Position numbers and translations under genes: made by a program. Below, one piece after another: positions 17,730-27,612 of a DNA stretch of 64,000 nt. How positions within the stretch are numbered: the stretch's first letter is position 1; every line of letters begins with the position of its first letter. Source of the DNA: Candidatus Schekmanbacteria bacterium (GTDB lineage: Bacteria > CSSED10-310 > JACPHN01); assembly GCA_016188575.1 (NCBI GenBank), contig JACPHN010000225.1:1-64000 (forward strand), written 5' to 3'. The notes under the pieces are model-generated. The model ran no database searches. It was not told the origin of the DNA and worked only from the letters and a program-made list of their open reading frames with translations.

Positions 17730-18314
17730 TCAAAAACGCGATAGAGCTTTCGCCAAGCGCCTTTCGATATCATGATCGGGGATCTCTTGGGCGAGCAGAT
17801 GTGTCTCGCGCTCGATTAGCGCCAGGTCAAGGGATGCTCCCAACCCTTCCACGACCGTCGCAGCGTCCTCGAGATCGCGTTCGCGAGTTGCGAGCACTTT
17901 GAAGATCACGAAATCTTCTGGGCTCAAGACAACTATTTCTTCACCGCGCAGTATCCCCCTGATTGCGCGCGCGAGCGCTTCTCGCGAGTAACGCGCCGAG
18001 CGCGGCTCAACGAGGTCAATCATGTTGATACCTCTTGCCATCGCACCGCCGAGTAAGGTGACGCGAGAGACGAAAAGGCCGCCGAATCGCACCCTATCGA
18101 ATGCGACAATTACGTCGAGGTGGCTGATCAGAAGGGCGTCGCGCGCGGTGCTGGCGCTGACCCCACAGACCGCGAAATCCGCGTCCTTGGTTTCGCGCGG
18201 CTCGCCGTATGCGGCCAGAGCAAGCCCGCCGCAAACCGCAACCTCAATCCCTCTGCTCTGAAGCGCTCTCGATGCGAGCAGAGCAACGGCCGTCGGATCG
18301 TTGAGGTCGACCAT
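17730..18314 (-). CDS. AbiEii/DUF6036-like nucleotidyltransferase
   Basis: 194 residues from MVDLNDPTAV at 18314; an in-frame ATG 14 codons upstream is less likely. The N-terminal half has the minimal nucleotidyltransferase signature: AVCGGLALAAYGEPR (the GG of the hG[GS] motif), then TKDADFAV with the D-x-D metal pair, and later a region with SPEDFVIFKVLATRERDLEDA, typical of AbiEii/AbiGii-toxin-like and MNT-type proteins. Its start overlaps a small upstream ORF on the same strand (18244-18450), the usual layout of a toxin-antitoxin pair. It sits inside the 1.25-kb segment bounded by the 414-bp direct repeats. The toxin role is inference from family and layout. Confidence 0.72.
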   Translation of the reverse strand: MVDLNDPTAVALLASRALQSRGIEVAVCGGLALAAYGEPRETKDADFAVCGVSASTARDALLISHLDVIVAFDRVRFGGLFVSRVTLLGGAMARGINMIDLVEPRSARYSREALARAIRGILRGEEIVVLSPEDFVIFKVLATRERDLEDAATVVEGLGASLDLALIERETHLLAQEIPDHDIERRLAKALSRF

Positions 18315-18444
18315 CGCCTGTCTCCAGCATTCGACCTGCGAGAATGATTCGCCCAAGGTCCTGCCATTCTATGGTAGCGCGGCGAAGTGCGAGTCGTGCG
18401 TAATCCGCCTCGGCCAGACGGCGGGTGAGTTCTTCCGAGCTCAT
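18244..18444 (-). CDS. Small ORF upstream of nucleotidyltransferase, possible partner
   Basis: About 66 codons (MSSEELTRRLAEADYARLALRRATIEWQDLGR in pieces; ATG at 18444, or two codons earlier at 18450). The first 45 residues are a charged amphipathic helix; the rest reads in the frame that overlaps the nucleotidyltransferase start by about 70 bases. A promoter with TATACT lies so close to the ATG that the message may be leaderless. No family recognised. It would be the antitoxin if the pair is a toxin-antitoxin module. Confidence 0.42.
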   Translation of the reverse strand: MSSEELTRRLAEADYARLALRRATIEWQDLGRIILAGRMLETGDGRPQRSDGRCSARIESASEQRD

Positions 18445-18457
18445 AGACATGGTCTAC

Positions 18458-18486
18458 AGTATAGTCCCGCATCTGCCATTTCTCCA
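18458..18486 (-). promoter_or_regulatory. Promoter of the small ORF/nucleotidyltransferase pair
   Basis: On the minus strand: TGGAGA (plus coordinates 18481-18486), 17-base spacer, TATACT (18458-18463). A short inverted repeat TAGAC-atg-GTCTA (18444-18456) lies at the expected transcription start, which also overlaps the first ATG. It could be a small operator. Confidence 0.5.
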
Positions 18487-18735
18487 GCAAAATCACCAAT
18501 CTGATCGCGCCGGGGCTGGCGCTTTCGTGACTGCCCTACGCGGCCGACCTCAGTCAGCCGGCAGGGGCAGTCGCCGGGAAGGCAGAGATAAATCGTCATC
18601 CATTCGTCAACCGGTCCGAAACCCCGCCCTTCAACGTGTGAGTGATATTAGGAGGCTATGCATAATGACATGAACATATTACGATTCGCCGCAGGCAACC
18701 GCAGAGAACGCCGAGAACGCTGAGGAGGCGCGCAA

Positions 18736-18911
18736 ATGGAGGTAAATGAGCTTACCGAGCTCATCATTGGAGCTGCCATTCAGGTTCACCGCGAGCTCAT
18801 CCCGGGCCTCTTGGAGTCGGCGTACCAAGCCTGTCTTGCCTTCGAGATCGCTGACTCAGGCCTCGGGTTGAGCGGCAGGTACCGCTGTCGCGAGGATGGG
18901 CCTGAGCTCAT
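18736..18911 (+). pseudogene. GxxExxY-family protein, 5' fragment
   Basis: MEVNELTELIIGAAIQVHRE then GLLESAYQACLAFEI match the N-terminus of the GxxExxY family (GLLESAY is the motif itself). The upstream GC-rich purine sequence with repeated 'cgcagagaacgccgag' (about 18698-18722) is the kind of leader often seen before these genes. The family is normally about 120-130 residues. Here similarity stops after about 50 residues, exactly where the 414-bp repeat begins at 18912, so the gene was cut by the rearrangement. Confidence 0.75.
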
Positions 18912-19326
18912 CGTCGCGGGCCAAATAGACGATGCCCATCGCTCCTGCACCGAGCACGACCGCGGTGCAGTAGCACCCAAACCGCTGCGTCACTCCATCC
19001 GGCCGCGAACGATCCAAAACGGCCAGGCGCTTCCTCACCGCCGTCCGTCACGCCGAATGGCCCGCGGCATCAGCGATACGTGCCGTCATTAAACTCCGAG
19101 TACGCGAGCTGATAATATGCCGCCGCGAGATTTCGTAGGGCAAAGTCGGGAGGCGTTGCCGTCAGCTCGTGCCGCGCGTCATCATAAGCAAGATAGTCTA
19201 CCCGGTTCCCCAGGCCCAGGACAACCAGCCTACCATCCTGCATGAGGGCAACGTCGTGATTGTGGTTGAGTAGCAGCGGTCGGTGCGCGGACGCGCCACC
19301 ATTCATCAGGTCACGGCCGAAAAACG
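18912..19326. repeat. 414-bp direct repeat, copy B
   Basis: Partner of 17246-17659. Recombination between the copies would remove 1666 bp and leave a normal sulfatase-kinase gene pair. Confidence 0.92.
18913..19038 (-). pseudogene. Kinase/TPR gene 5' fragment (duplicate)
   Basis: Encodes the first 42 residues of the kinase at 13713-17372 (MRKRLAVLDR, then VLGAGAMGIVYLARD) with four substitutions. It then runs out of homology at 18912 into DELRPILAT, the antisense of the GxxExxY fragment. It is a truncated duplicate. Confidence 0.85.
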
Positions 19327-20977
19327 GTGCGTGGTACTTCAGCCCCAAGAGCCCGAGCACGGTCGGCGCCACGTCGATCTGGCTCGCGGGGGCCTCGAGT
19401 CGCGCCGGGGTCAGATGTGACGGAGCCAGAATGAGCAGCGGAATCTCATAGCTCCGGAGCGGGATCTGGTCACGTCCGTACACTCGGGCACCGTGATCCG
19501 CGACGACCACGAAAAGGGTGCTCGTAAACCAATCCTCGGTGCCGATCGCGGCGAAAAATTGGCCGAGAGCGTGATCCGCGTAGCGAATTCCGGCCTCCCG
19601 CCCGCCACCGGACTCGGGGACCCCCGGGATTCCCGGGGGAAAGGTGAACGGCTTGTGGTTCGACGTCGTCATGATAATGGAGAAGAATGGCTGCGCCGTG
19701 CTCGCCACCTTGTTGAAATACTGATGAGCGTGGCGAAAGAGATCGCCGTCGCAAACCCCCCAGATGTTGGCGAAGGACTGCTCATCAATTTCCGAACGGT
19801 CGCTGACGTGGAAGCCATTCCCGGCATAGAACGTGCGCATGTTATCAAAGTAGCTGTAGCCGCCATACAGGAAGCTCGTGTGGTAGCCGTGCTCGCGCAT
19901 TACGGCACCCCAGCTCGCCATGTGCTCACCGCCAGGGCGCTTGACCACGGCCTCGCTCGGAATCGGTGGAAATGACAGCGTGACGGCCTCAAGACCGCGC
20001 ACCGTTCGCGTTCCCGTCGCGTAGGTGTGCCTGAACAGCAGCCCCTGGGAGGCGAGCTGATCGAAGGTAGGCGTCAGCTCGCGCGTATCCCCGTAGGCGC
20101 CGACGTACTCGGCTCCAAACGATTCCTCCACGATCACCACGACGTTCAACCGGCCCAGTCCGTGCTTCCGCTCGGGGAAGGTGCGCATCACGGAGCCGCG
20201 ATCGCCGGGCACAAGCTCGCCGCCGGCGGTAGCGAGGTCCCGCCGGAGGATTTTCTTCAGCTCCGCCGGGTTCGCCGTATAGTAGTGTGCCGTGTAGTCG
20301 AGCTCATTGGTGCTCAATGCTTCAAGGAAGCTGGTAACGCCATTGATCGCGATCTCGTTGGCGACGCGGTTGGCGGCGTGCAGCAAGCTATCCCGCGGTA
20401 CCAGCACCGCGATCACGGTGAGCAGTCCGGCGTGGATAATGGCGAGCGCCACGCGCGTCCGGCGACCCGGGCGCGCGGCGGCGCGGCGCCGCAATCGCGC
20501 CCACATCCCGGCGCACAGCGCGGCGCTGGCAGCCGCCACGGTCGCCACGACAGTGCCGACGGGGTACGAATCCCAGATGTTGACAAATACCTCGTGCGGG
20601 TAGCGCAGATAGTCGACGGCCACAAGATTGAAACGAGATTCGAACTCCTCGAAGAAGAAGTACTCCACGAAGAAAAGATACGATGTGGCGAAAAGCCAAC
20701 CGTAGATCGCTGCGACGTTGAACCAGCGCGTCAGCCACCGGCTCTCCGCGGCGAGCGGCGCGGCAACATACGCAAACGTAAGCGGTACCGTCACGTAGAC
20801 GACCCCGGCGACGTCATTGGCCAGCCCGGCGGTCATGAGCAGCGGAAGCTGGCTGACGGCCACGCCCTCGGGTTCGCCGATCTGCCACCAAAGTATGAAT
20901 CTGAGCGCCGCCGAAAGGACAAAATACAATGCGGCCAGGGATTTCACCAGAGAGGTATAGTACGCTATTTGCTTCAT
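19070..20977 (-). CDS. LtaS-type membrane sulfatase/phosphoglycerol transferase
   Basis: 635 residues from MKQIAYYTSL at 20977; a longer ORF start at 21079 adds an unlikely polar leader. Residues 1-220 contain about five membrane helices. The remainder is an extracytoplasmic sulfatase-fold domain: VVVIVEESFGAEYVG (metal-binding Glu), TYATGTRTVRGLEA (threonine nucleophile region), FFSIIMTTSNHKPF, VVVADHGARVYG (metal-binding DH) and QIDVAPTVLGLLGL. This is the layout of lipoteichoic acid synthase and of the periplasmic phosphoglycerol or phosphoethanolamine transferases of Gram-negatives. The substrate cannot be read from sequence. In the ancestral order it was followed after 31 bases by the kinase/TPR gene. 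Confidence 0.9.
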   Translation of the reverse strand: MKQIAYYTSLVKSLAALYFVLSAALRFILWWQIGEPEGVAVSQLPLLMTAGLANDVAGVVYVTVPLTFAYVAAPLAAESRWLTRWFNVAAIYGWLFATSYLFFVEYFFFEEFESRFNLVAVDYLRYPHEVFVNIWDSYPVGTVVATVAAASAALCAGMWARLRRRAAARPGRRTRVALAIIHAGLLTVIAVLVPRDSLLHAANRVANEIAINGVTSFLEALSTNELDYTAHYYTANPAELKKILRRDLATAGGELVPGDRGSVMRTFPERKHGLGRLNVVVIVEESFGAEYVGAYGDTRELTPTFDQLASQGLLFRHTYATGTRTVRGLEAVTLSFPPIPSEAVVKRPGGEHMASWGAVMREHGYHTSFLYGGYSYFDNMRTFYAGNGFHVSDRSEIDEQSFANIWGVCDGDLFRHAHQYFNKVASTAQPFFSIIMTTSNHKPFTFPPGIPGVPESGGGREAGIRYADHALGQFFAAIGTEDWFTSTLFVVVADHGARVYGRDQIPLRSYEIPLLILAPSHLTPARLEAPASQIDVAPTVLGLLGLKYHAPFFGRDLMNGGASAHRPLLLNHNHDVALMQDGRLVVLGLGNRVDYLAYDDARHELTATPPDFALRNLAAAYYQLAYSEFNDGTYR

Positions 20978-21493
20978 GGGGGCACCTGAAAGCTCAAGAA
21001 TGGGCTCGCCTGCGGCGAGAGTAGCGGGGCGCAGGCCGACGGTTGATCCGTCAGAACGTTGGCAGGCATCCAGACGCATCTATCCGCGCAGTCCGTTGAG
21101 CTCTTGCGTCGACGCCTCTGCGCAGTCCACGTCGCGATCATCGCGACTCGCCGATGCCCGTACATTCTAGCGGGAACCAGCTCCCGCCACCAGAGTGGCG
21201 ATCCCGGATCCACCGCCTGCTTGACGTCGACGCGACCGCGCCCTCCTCCGCGCTTCCCCCCGCTTGCCGGGGAGGTGAGATGGGGGTCTTCGCGATGGGC
21301 TTGCCGCGCTGCTTGTAGGACAAGAGGCGGTGGCCCCATGGCGATCAGCAGCATCTGCTGCCAAGAGTAATTGGATGCGCGCAAGTCGACCGGGCTGCCG
21401 CCGCTTCGCCTGTGCTCGCCGCCGTTCCGCCTCACCTTGCCCTCTTGCCCGGGTTTCAGCGAAAACCTGAACGCCAATCGGGGGAGGTCACCC
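20978..21493. other. Divergent gap carrying a dispersed repeat
   Basis: Between the sulfatase (minus) and the TSP3 protein (plus). It contains the repeat at 21256-21320. I see no gene and no promoter that I would defend. Confidence 0.4.
21256..21320 (+). repeat. Dispersed intergenic repeat, copy 2
   Basis: CCCCCCGCTTGCCGGGGAGG then TGAGATGGGGGTCTTCGCGATGGG and a GC-rich tail. It shares its core with copies at 1510 and 35721; the similarity to copy 3 extends about 25 bases beyond the core (GATGG...GCTTG). Confidence 0.7.
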
Positions 21494-24400
21494 GTGAGAC
21501 GAGATTTGCATACGGCTTCAACAGGTATCTCGGTCGCTCTCGCCATCTGCTGTATGGGGGTGTTCTTGCCGCATGACGCCCGTGGTGAGCCGCGTTTTCT
21601 CCAGCAGGAATCGAAGGACGCCATTCCTCTTCGGGTTTTTCCCGCGCCTGGAGCTCACCTTCATCGACGGCGAGACGTTGGTCGTCCCGGTCCGCGATCA
21701 GGCCGAGCAGCGGCGCCTGCTGGACTTCTCCATCCTCGAAAATGACAAGTCCCGAGCGAACGACAACTTCCCCCACATGGAGCTGCGCGCCGAGACGGGG
21801 CGGCGCGAGGTCGTCCTTCTCGCCATTGACGTCGCCGGCTACTTGCTGGCGCCCGAGGCCGGCGGTCACGACATCGCCGATTTGCGCGGCGCCCGTCTGG
21901 TGCTCTCGTCGCCGTTTGCGCCGACCGCAGCCGTGCGCCTGGAGCTCCCCGGCAATCGCCTCGACCTCTTCGGGGCTCCTCCGGGCGTCACCTGGTCCGC
22001 GACGGCAGCACCATGCTCGCCAGCTACGGAACCGACTTGCTCAACCCTTTCGAAGTGGAGCTCAGCGCCATCTGCGAACCCTGCGCTCCCGGTGCACCCG
22101 CGAACATCTTTGCCGTGCAGGCGTTCCATGTGCTCGCGGGCGGCAACGTCGCCGTCAGCTACCAGATCCGTCCGGGCGGCGCCGAGGAACCAATCCAGTA
22201 CCGCCTGCTTCTGCTTACGCCTCGCCTGCAAAGAATCAGTGACACGCTCGTGGCTACGTACCAGACTTCGGCGACCTTTGCTCAACCGTTTCACAGCAGC
22301 ATCGCCCCGGCGGGAAACGTCTTTTTCTTGGTGCGGACGTGCTCTGCGGGCCTCACCTGCCACGAGGTGCTGGAGGTCAACCCGGCTACTGGTGGTGTCG
22401 ACGCGAGACCGTTGCCAGACGACTACCAGCCTCCGGACCTCTACGACCGCGGCGGACCGATTCTCTTCGATTCTGCCGGCAATCGTTATCTATTTTGGGT
22501 CGACGTCGGGGACAAGGGCGTCCGCCTGGCGTCCTTCGACAAGGACAGCGCGCTGCGCTACGACCATCTGTTCGCCGCGGGGTCCTCGAACCTGCAGCTC
22601 ACCGGGGCGGTCAGCCTCGACGGTCGCCTCATCGTGGTAGCCAACGGCACCGGTGCCGTCGCGTCGGGCACCGCACTGGTCATGGTGGGAGCCGATGGCG
22701 AGCTCGCTGAGGCGCTGGACACCGGCGTTTTCAGCGGCCGACTGGAGTGCGTCAACGCGCTCGGTCAATCCTGGGTTCGCGAGGTGCTGGTGTCCGCGAC
22801 CGGCGATCGCGTCGAGGACTCGCTCGAGTTCCCGTTCAGCCCGGTGATCGCGCTGACGGATGGGCGCTACCTGCGCGGCGGGAGCTTCTACGAACCGGGA
22901 GGTCGATTTCCATTCGTCAAGAGCTCGACCGTGTTGAGACGAACAATCCCATCCGCCACGGGTCTGTTTGCCATCGGCAAGACCTTCGATCCGGGCCGGG
23001 AGTCGATCAGGCTGCAGCATTGGAAGCCCGCGTCGCGCTACATGATCGAAGACGCCCAGCCTCTCGAGCTCACCCTGGCGGCCTGTGCCGGGGCATGCCC
23101 GGCGATACCGCTGGCCGCGCGCTTTGACCTGCGCGACGCACTGTCGCCGAGCACCGCCACACCGCGCTGGTTTGTGAGCAGAGGCGGCGGCAGCGTGGCC
23201 TGCATCGAAACATCGCCAGACGATCCGCTTACCTGCCGGCGATATGGATACCGGCCGGGGGATACACCTGGGCTGGCGATCGTCGAGTCCGCCGTCACGG
23301 GTGGCGTGACCGCGGAGGCCGCCAATCTGTGGCGGACAGGCCGTCTCTTTCGCGTCGTGGAAGAGGATGGCAGCGCGCTGACCGTGGATCCGTCGTCGGC
23401 CACGATTTCGCCGGGCGAGGAAATCTCCGTCACGGCGTCCAGCGTCGCGCGTTGGACCGTCCTCTCGGGCTTCGATCTGCTCGCGGCGCCGATTGACGAG
23501 GTGGCCGGGAAAATTTTCGTGCATGCCGCCCAGGACGCCGCCAACGGCGTCGTCCGCCTGCTCGCGGATGACCTGGCCGGAAATGTCAGGTTCGCGAACA
23601 TCTTTGTGCGCAACGCACCGCGGCTGCTCGACCTTGCACCATCCCCAAACCTCGAAATCTCGGTGTTGCGCCTTGGCGGTGCCGCGTATCGATACTACCG
23701 CCTCATCGAAGGCCAGGCCGAGCGGCCCGACGAGCTGGCGTTCCCGGATATCGCGGCCGAGCTTGCGGTCACGGGCACCAGTATCAAGCTGCTCGCGCGC
23801 GGCACCGACGCGGTTCCGGAATCGCACCGGACCGTGATGCACCAGCTTGCGGACGCGCAGCCCGGCCTTTTCGTGCTAAAGATCCCGTATTCGCTGATCG
23901 CCGCGGCGGTGGATACGGTTCCAAAGGAGCTGACGATGCGCCTCGTCGCTTTTCACGACGGCGATCTGACGTTGCCGGTGCCGGAAACGGAGCAGGTAAC
24001 GTTCACCCTCAGGGTTGTCGGGCGCGATTTTGACCGCGGGATGGCCTTCGGCTCGGGCGTGGTCGCCGGCGGGATCCCGCTGGTGAAGCTCGTGGGGGCA
24101 GGCCACGGCTCGCTCGGCGAGACCGGATCACTCGCCACGCCCGGAGACGCCGGCAGCTTTGTCCCGACAGAGCGAACCATTGGCGACTACGGTGACATCG
24201 GTCTCGGCCTGGGGCTGGACCTGTTCGAGGGCGAGCTCGCCGTCGGTCCGGTGGGATTTTCGGCCGGGCTGGAGACCAAGTTGTTCATCCGCCACGGTCG
24301 CGGTGAGGAATTCCGTTTCGATCTCTCGCCGGGTTCACGCAAGAGCGTAGACGCACAAAACATCGCGGCCGCGAGAGCGGTGAAGGCGGCCACGGGGCTC

Positions 24401-25948
24401 ACGGTGGGCGGCGCGGCCACGAATTTTGTGCGCGAATTCGTCGAGATTGCCGAGGCCGCGCTGTTCGGCACGATCGTAGACCACGAAGCGGAGCTCAGCC
24501 CTTTCCGGTCGCACCTGATCGAGTCTGTGGCCTTGCAAACCGTGCCCATAGATTTCTCACTGAACCTGAAGCTCGGCAGCAAGGACGATGAAGGGGAAAT
24601 CGCGGACCACGGTTTCATCGAGCTTTCGCTCATCAATGTCGCCTATTCGGCGGCACTGGAAGTGCTGTATCATGGTCTCGCCAGCGATCTGCCAGTGGGC
24701 CGCACCGCTACCTGGTCAGTCGGCGCGGAGCTGGAGCTCGCGGCGATCGACGCGCTCGGCTTCTCACTGTGCCTGGACGAGGAAACCTGCCAGGTCGGCC
24801 AGTTCTCTGTCCGGGTGCGCACCGACATTGAGCGGTCGCTGGACTCGTTCTCCCTGAGCGTCGTCGACGATACGGCCGGCCTTCAGAAGACCTGGACCGC
24901 GCGCGGCGAGGACGCGATGGAGATCGTCCAGCGCGGGTGCAACAGCCTGCCCGCGGTGCTCGGGTTTTACACCGAATGCACCGACTGCCCGGTCTGCCCG
25001 GGCGAGAACGGCGTCGAGCTGAACACGACGGCCTTCCCACAGGACGTCTTTGCGGCCACCTTTGGTGAGCTGCAAGCCGGGCGTGAGGTAACGTGGGAGC
25101 AGCGTGTCAAGGACGGCGGCGACACCGGCCTCACCTTTGGCGTGCAATTCGGCATCGGCTTGAAGACCAACGTTTCCAAGGAGGTCGACCACACCTCGAC
25201 GGTAGTGTCGGGCGTTGCCTTGGGCGGGGCGCTTGACGACTTCTTTCTCACCGAGCTCCCGCTGGAGGAGTACACGGTGCCGGACGATTTCGTTTCTGCC
25301 GCCGAAGACGATGACGTTTTGAGCGAGTTTCTCGGGTCAACCCTCGGAAGACTGCGCTCCCTCACGGACGGAGATGGGCTCTCGGACGGCGCCGAGCGCG
25401 GCACGCACGATACGGACCCCCGACTGGCCGACACCGATGGAGACGGCCTCGACGATGGTGCGGAGCTATCGCGAGGCACCGATCCACGGCAGCTCGACAG
25501 CGATGGCGATGGGCTCAGCGACGGCGCCGAAGTGACGACGTATGGAAGTGACCCACTGGTCATCGACAGCGACGGTGATGGAGTCGACGATGGACGGGAA
25601 ACGAGCCTCGGCACCAATCCGGCAGCAGTGGACAGTGACGGCGATGCGGTGGGCGATCTCGACGAGCTGTTGATGGGCACCAGCGCGGTGAGCCCCGACA
25701 CAGACGGCGATGGCGCGAGTGACGGAATCGAGCTGGCATTGGGCACGAACCCGCTCGATGCCGCGAGCAAGCCATCGCCGGCGGACCTGGTTCCAAGCGG
25801 CGGGGCCATGGTCCTGGTACTGGCGCTCGTGTTCGGCGCGTCTTGGGCGCGCGGGAGGGGCCGGCCTGGCCGGCGGCGTGGGAGACCGGCGGCCCGCCAC
25901 ACAGGAGGTGCCGCGACCCTGGGTGGCGCGCGGCCTGGCAGCTCCTGA
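21494..25948 (+). CDS. Giant secreted protein with thrombospondin type 3 repeats (two frameshifts)
   Basis: The GTG start at 21494 has GGGGAGGT 6 bases upstream and opens a signal peptide (STGISVALAICCMGVFLPHDARG). The reading then shifts by +1 near the T5 run at about 21635 (to FFPRLELTFIDGE) and shifts back near 21980 (to HLVRDGSTMLASYG). After that one frame runs intact to 25948 (1311 codons). The middle is beta-rich with no recognised domain. Near residues 1120-1265 of the intact frame there are at least six Ca-binding TSP3 units (DTDGDGLDDGAE, DSDGDGLSDGAE and so on). The C-terminus has a hydrophobic helix (AMVLVLALVFGASW) and an Arg-rich tail, the shape of a bacterial C-terminal sorting signal. 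A cell-surface or adhesive role is likely. The paired indels could be sequencing error or real decay. Confidence 0.78.
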
Positions 25949-25951
25949 GAC

Positions 25952-26005
25952 GAGATAGGCGGCTCGACGAGGAGGTCACCTCACTCGGCCGAGCCGCCCG
26001 ATCTC
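25952..26005. terminator. Bidirectional terminator-like hairpin
   Basis: GGCGGCTCG (25958-25966) pairs with CGAGCCGCC (25990-25998), extended outside by GAGAT/ATCTC. It lies between two converging genes that end at 25948 and 26048. Confidence 0.6.
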
Positions 26006-26047
26006 TTCGTGGTTCGGCAGGGGAAGGCCGAACCTTGGGGGGGTTCG

Positions 26048-27274
26048 CTATTGGAGAGCGTCGTATGCCTGGACGAGACCGTTACCGAACTTGTTGTCCC
26101 ATCCGGCCGACCCAAGGTCTTTGGCGGTCGCCGAAAGCTGATCGCGAACCGCATCTACGGACACCGTCGAAGAGGCGCTGCCAGCGAAGATCAGGCCGGC
26201 AACGGCCGCCGCGTGAGGCGAGGCCATCGAGGTGCCGCTGAGCATCCAACCGCCGCACTGCGCGCCACTGCCCTGATCGATACAGGTGGCCTGGAGGATG
26301 GCCACACCGGGCGCCGTCACTTCGATCTCGTTGCCGTAGTTGGAGAAGCTCGCAAGCTGCTCGGATTCGATGCCACCGGCCTGGGTATCCAGGGCGCTGA
26401 CCGCAACACAACCGGGGCTGGCGGCTGGATAGCTCACCGTGCCCTTGCCATCGTTTCCGGCGGCGCAGACGCTGAGCATGCCCTTCGCCGCGGCGGCATC
26501 CAGCGCCTCAGCCATGCCCGGGCAGGGGGAGCTGCCGCCGAGGCTCATGTTGGCAACGTTCGCGCCTTGATCAGCAGCCCAGCTCACACCGTCGACGATG
26601 TCGGCGCAGGAGGCACCGCCGCCCGCATCGGGGAAGACCTTGACGGGGAGGACGTTGGCGCCGTAGGCGAGGCCGGCGGCAGCGACAGCGTTATTGGTGC
26701 CCTCGGCGATGGTGTGCGAGACGTGCGTGCCGTGGCCGTTGTGGTCGGTGGTATCGGCGTCGTTGTTCGCAAAGTCGTAACCCTGCAGCAGGTTTTCCGG
26801 CGAGTCACCCGCGGCGGTGGTGTAACCCGTGTCGATCACGGCGATCGTCGCGCCGGAACCGTCGGTGACGTCCCAGGCAGCAGTCGCCTGCACTGCGGCG
26901 AAGTTACCGACCTTCTGGTTGCCGTCCCAGGTAAGCTGGTAGCTGCTCCACGGATCGTTGACGGTCGCCAGGGTGCCGACGAACTCGCCGTTGATGCCGG
27001 TCGGGTAGTACAAGGTGTTCAGGTCGCAACCGAGCTGCTTGGCCAGAGCGCGTTCACTGCCGGGGGCCACGGCGACAACGGCCCAGCCACGCTGCAGCGA
27101 GTTTCTCTTGACATAGGCGCCCGCCGAGGCGAGCTTGGCCGAGAAGTCCGTGGACTTCGCACCGACCTTGCAGAACAGCTCACCGGCTTTGTACTCGGGG
27201 CGTCCTGCCGAGGCGGAAGTGACAACCAACGCAACCAGCGCGACGGCGGCGGCGAGACTCAGCATCTTCTTCAT
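26048..27274 (-). CDS. Secreted subtilisin-like S8 peptidase
   Basis: 408 residues from MKKMLSLAAA at 27274, preceded by GGAGGT 8 bases upstream; a longer ORF adds 57 improbable residues. Residues 1-23 form a signal peptide ending TSASA. An I9-like propeptide region follows (about 24-110), then the catalytic domain with D148 (AVIDTGY), H181 (HNGHGTH) and S349 (SGTSMASPHA), and the NMSLGG and AAGND oxyanion blocks. Six or more cysteines in the mature part suggest disulfides. It is a stand-alone gene, convergent with the TSP3 protein and divergent from the second kinase/TPR sensor. Exported protease, probably degradative or processing. Confidence 0.94.
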   Translation of the reverse strand: MKKMLSLAAAVALVALVVTSASAGRPEYKAGELFCKVGAKSTDFSAKLASAGAYVKRNSLQRGWAVVAVAPGSERALAKQLGCDLNTLYYPTGINGEFVGTLATVNDPWSSYQLTWDGNQKVGNFAAVQATAAWDVTDGSGATIAVIDTGYTTAAGDSPENLLQGYDFANNDADTTDHNGHGTHVSHTIAEGTNNAVAAAGLAYGANVLPVKVFPDAGGGASCADIVDGVSWAADQGANVANMSLGGSSPCPGMAEALDAAAAKGMLSVCAAGNDGKGTVSYPAASPGCVAVSALDTQAGGIESEQLASFSNYGNEIEVTAPGVAILQATCIDQGSGAQCGGWMLSGTSMASPHAAAVAGLIFAGSASSTVSVDAVRDQLSATAKDLGSAGWDNKFGNGLVQAYDALQ

Positions 27275-27612
27275 TTCCGTGACCTCCACGAAGCTACACA
27301 TGTTCTGGCCAATACCATGCAATGCTCGCGCCATGTTCCGGAGACAGCGCGCGATGCGATTGCAAAGCGCTTCGTGCCGAATTTGCCGGAATCCCACGCC
27401 CCGCACGACCGGCCGCGAGCGTGAACGGCGGTTTACATTGTGCAACCAGCGTCACAGCGCGACCCGGTGACAGTGCCAGCATGCCGTCCCGAAAAGGGAC
27501 GCGCCGCTCCTCCGTGGCGGCGACCACCAACGGGCTTCCGACTACCTGTGGCAGCGCGCGCACACCTGTTCGCGATCCGCGGCCGCGAGGCGATTCAGGG
27601 TAGGGCACGTGG
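27275..27612. other. Divergent intergenic region
   Basis: 338 bases between the subtilase (minus) and the kinase gene (plus). Both promoters must lie here, but I cannot point to convincing -35/-10 pairs. No small gene is evident. Confidence 0.4.

Noticed and set aside
22490-23842. A 450-codon minus-strand frame
   Set aside because: It lies opposite the TSP3 surface protein and has a His/Arg/Gly-heavy composition typical of antisense in GC-rich DNA.
26009-27424. A 471-codon open frame on the plus strand
   Set aside because: It is antisense to the clearly functional S8 peptidase, whose catalytic triad and signal peptide are intact.
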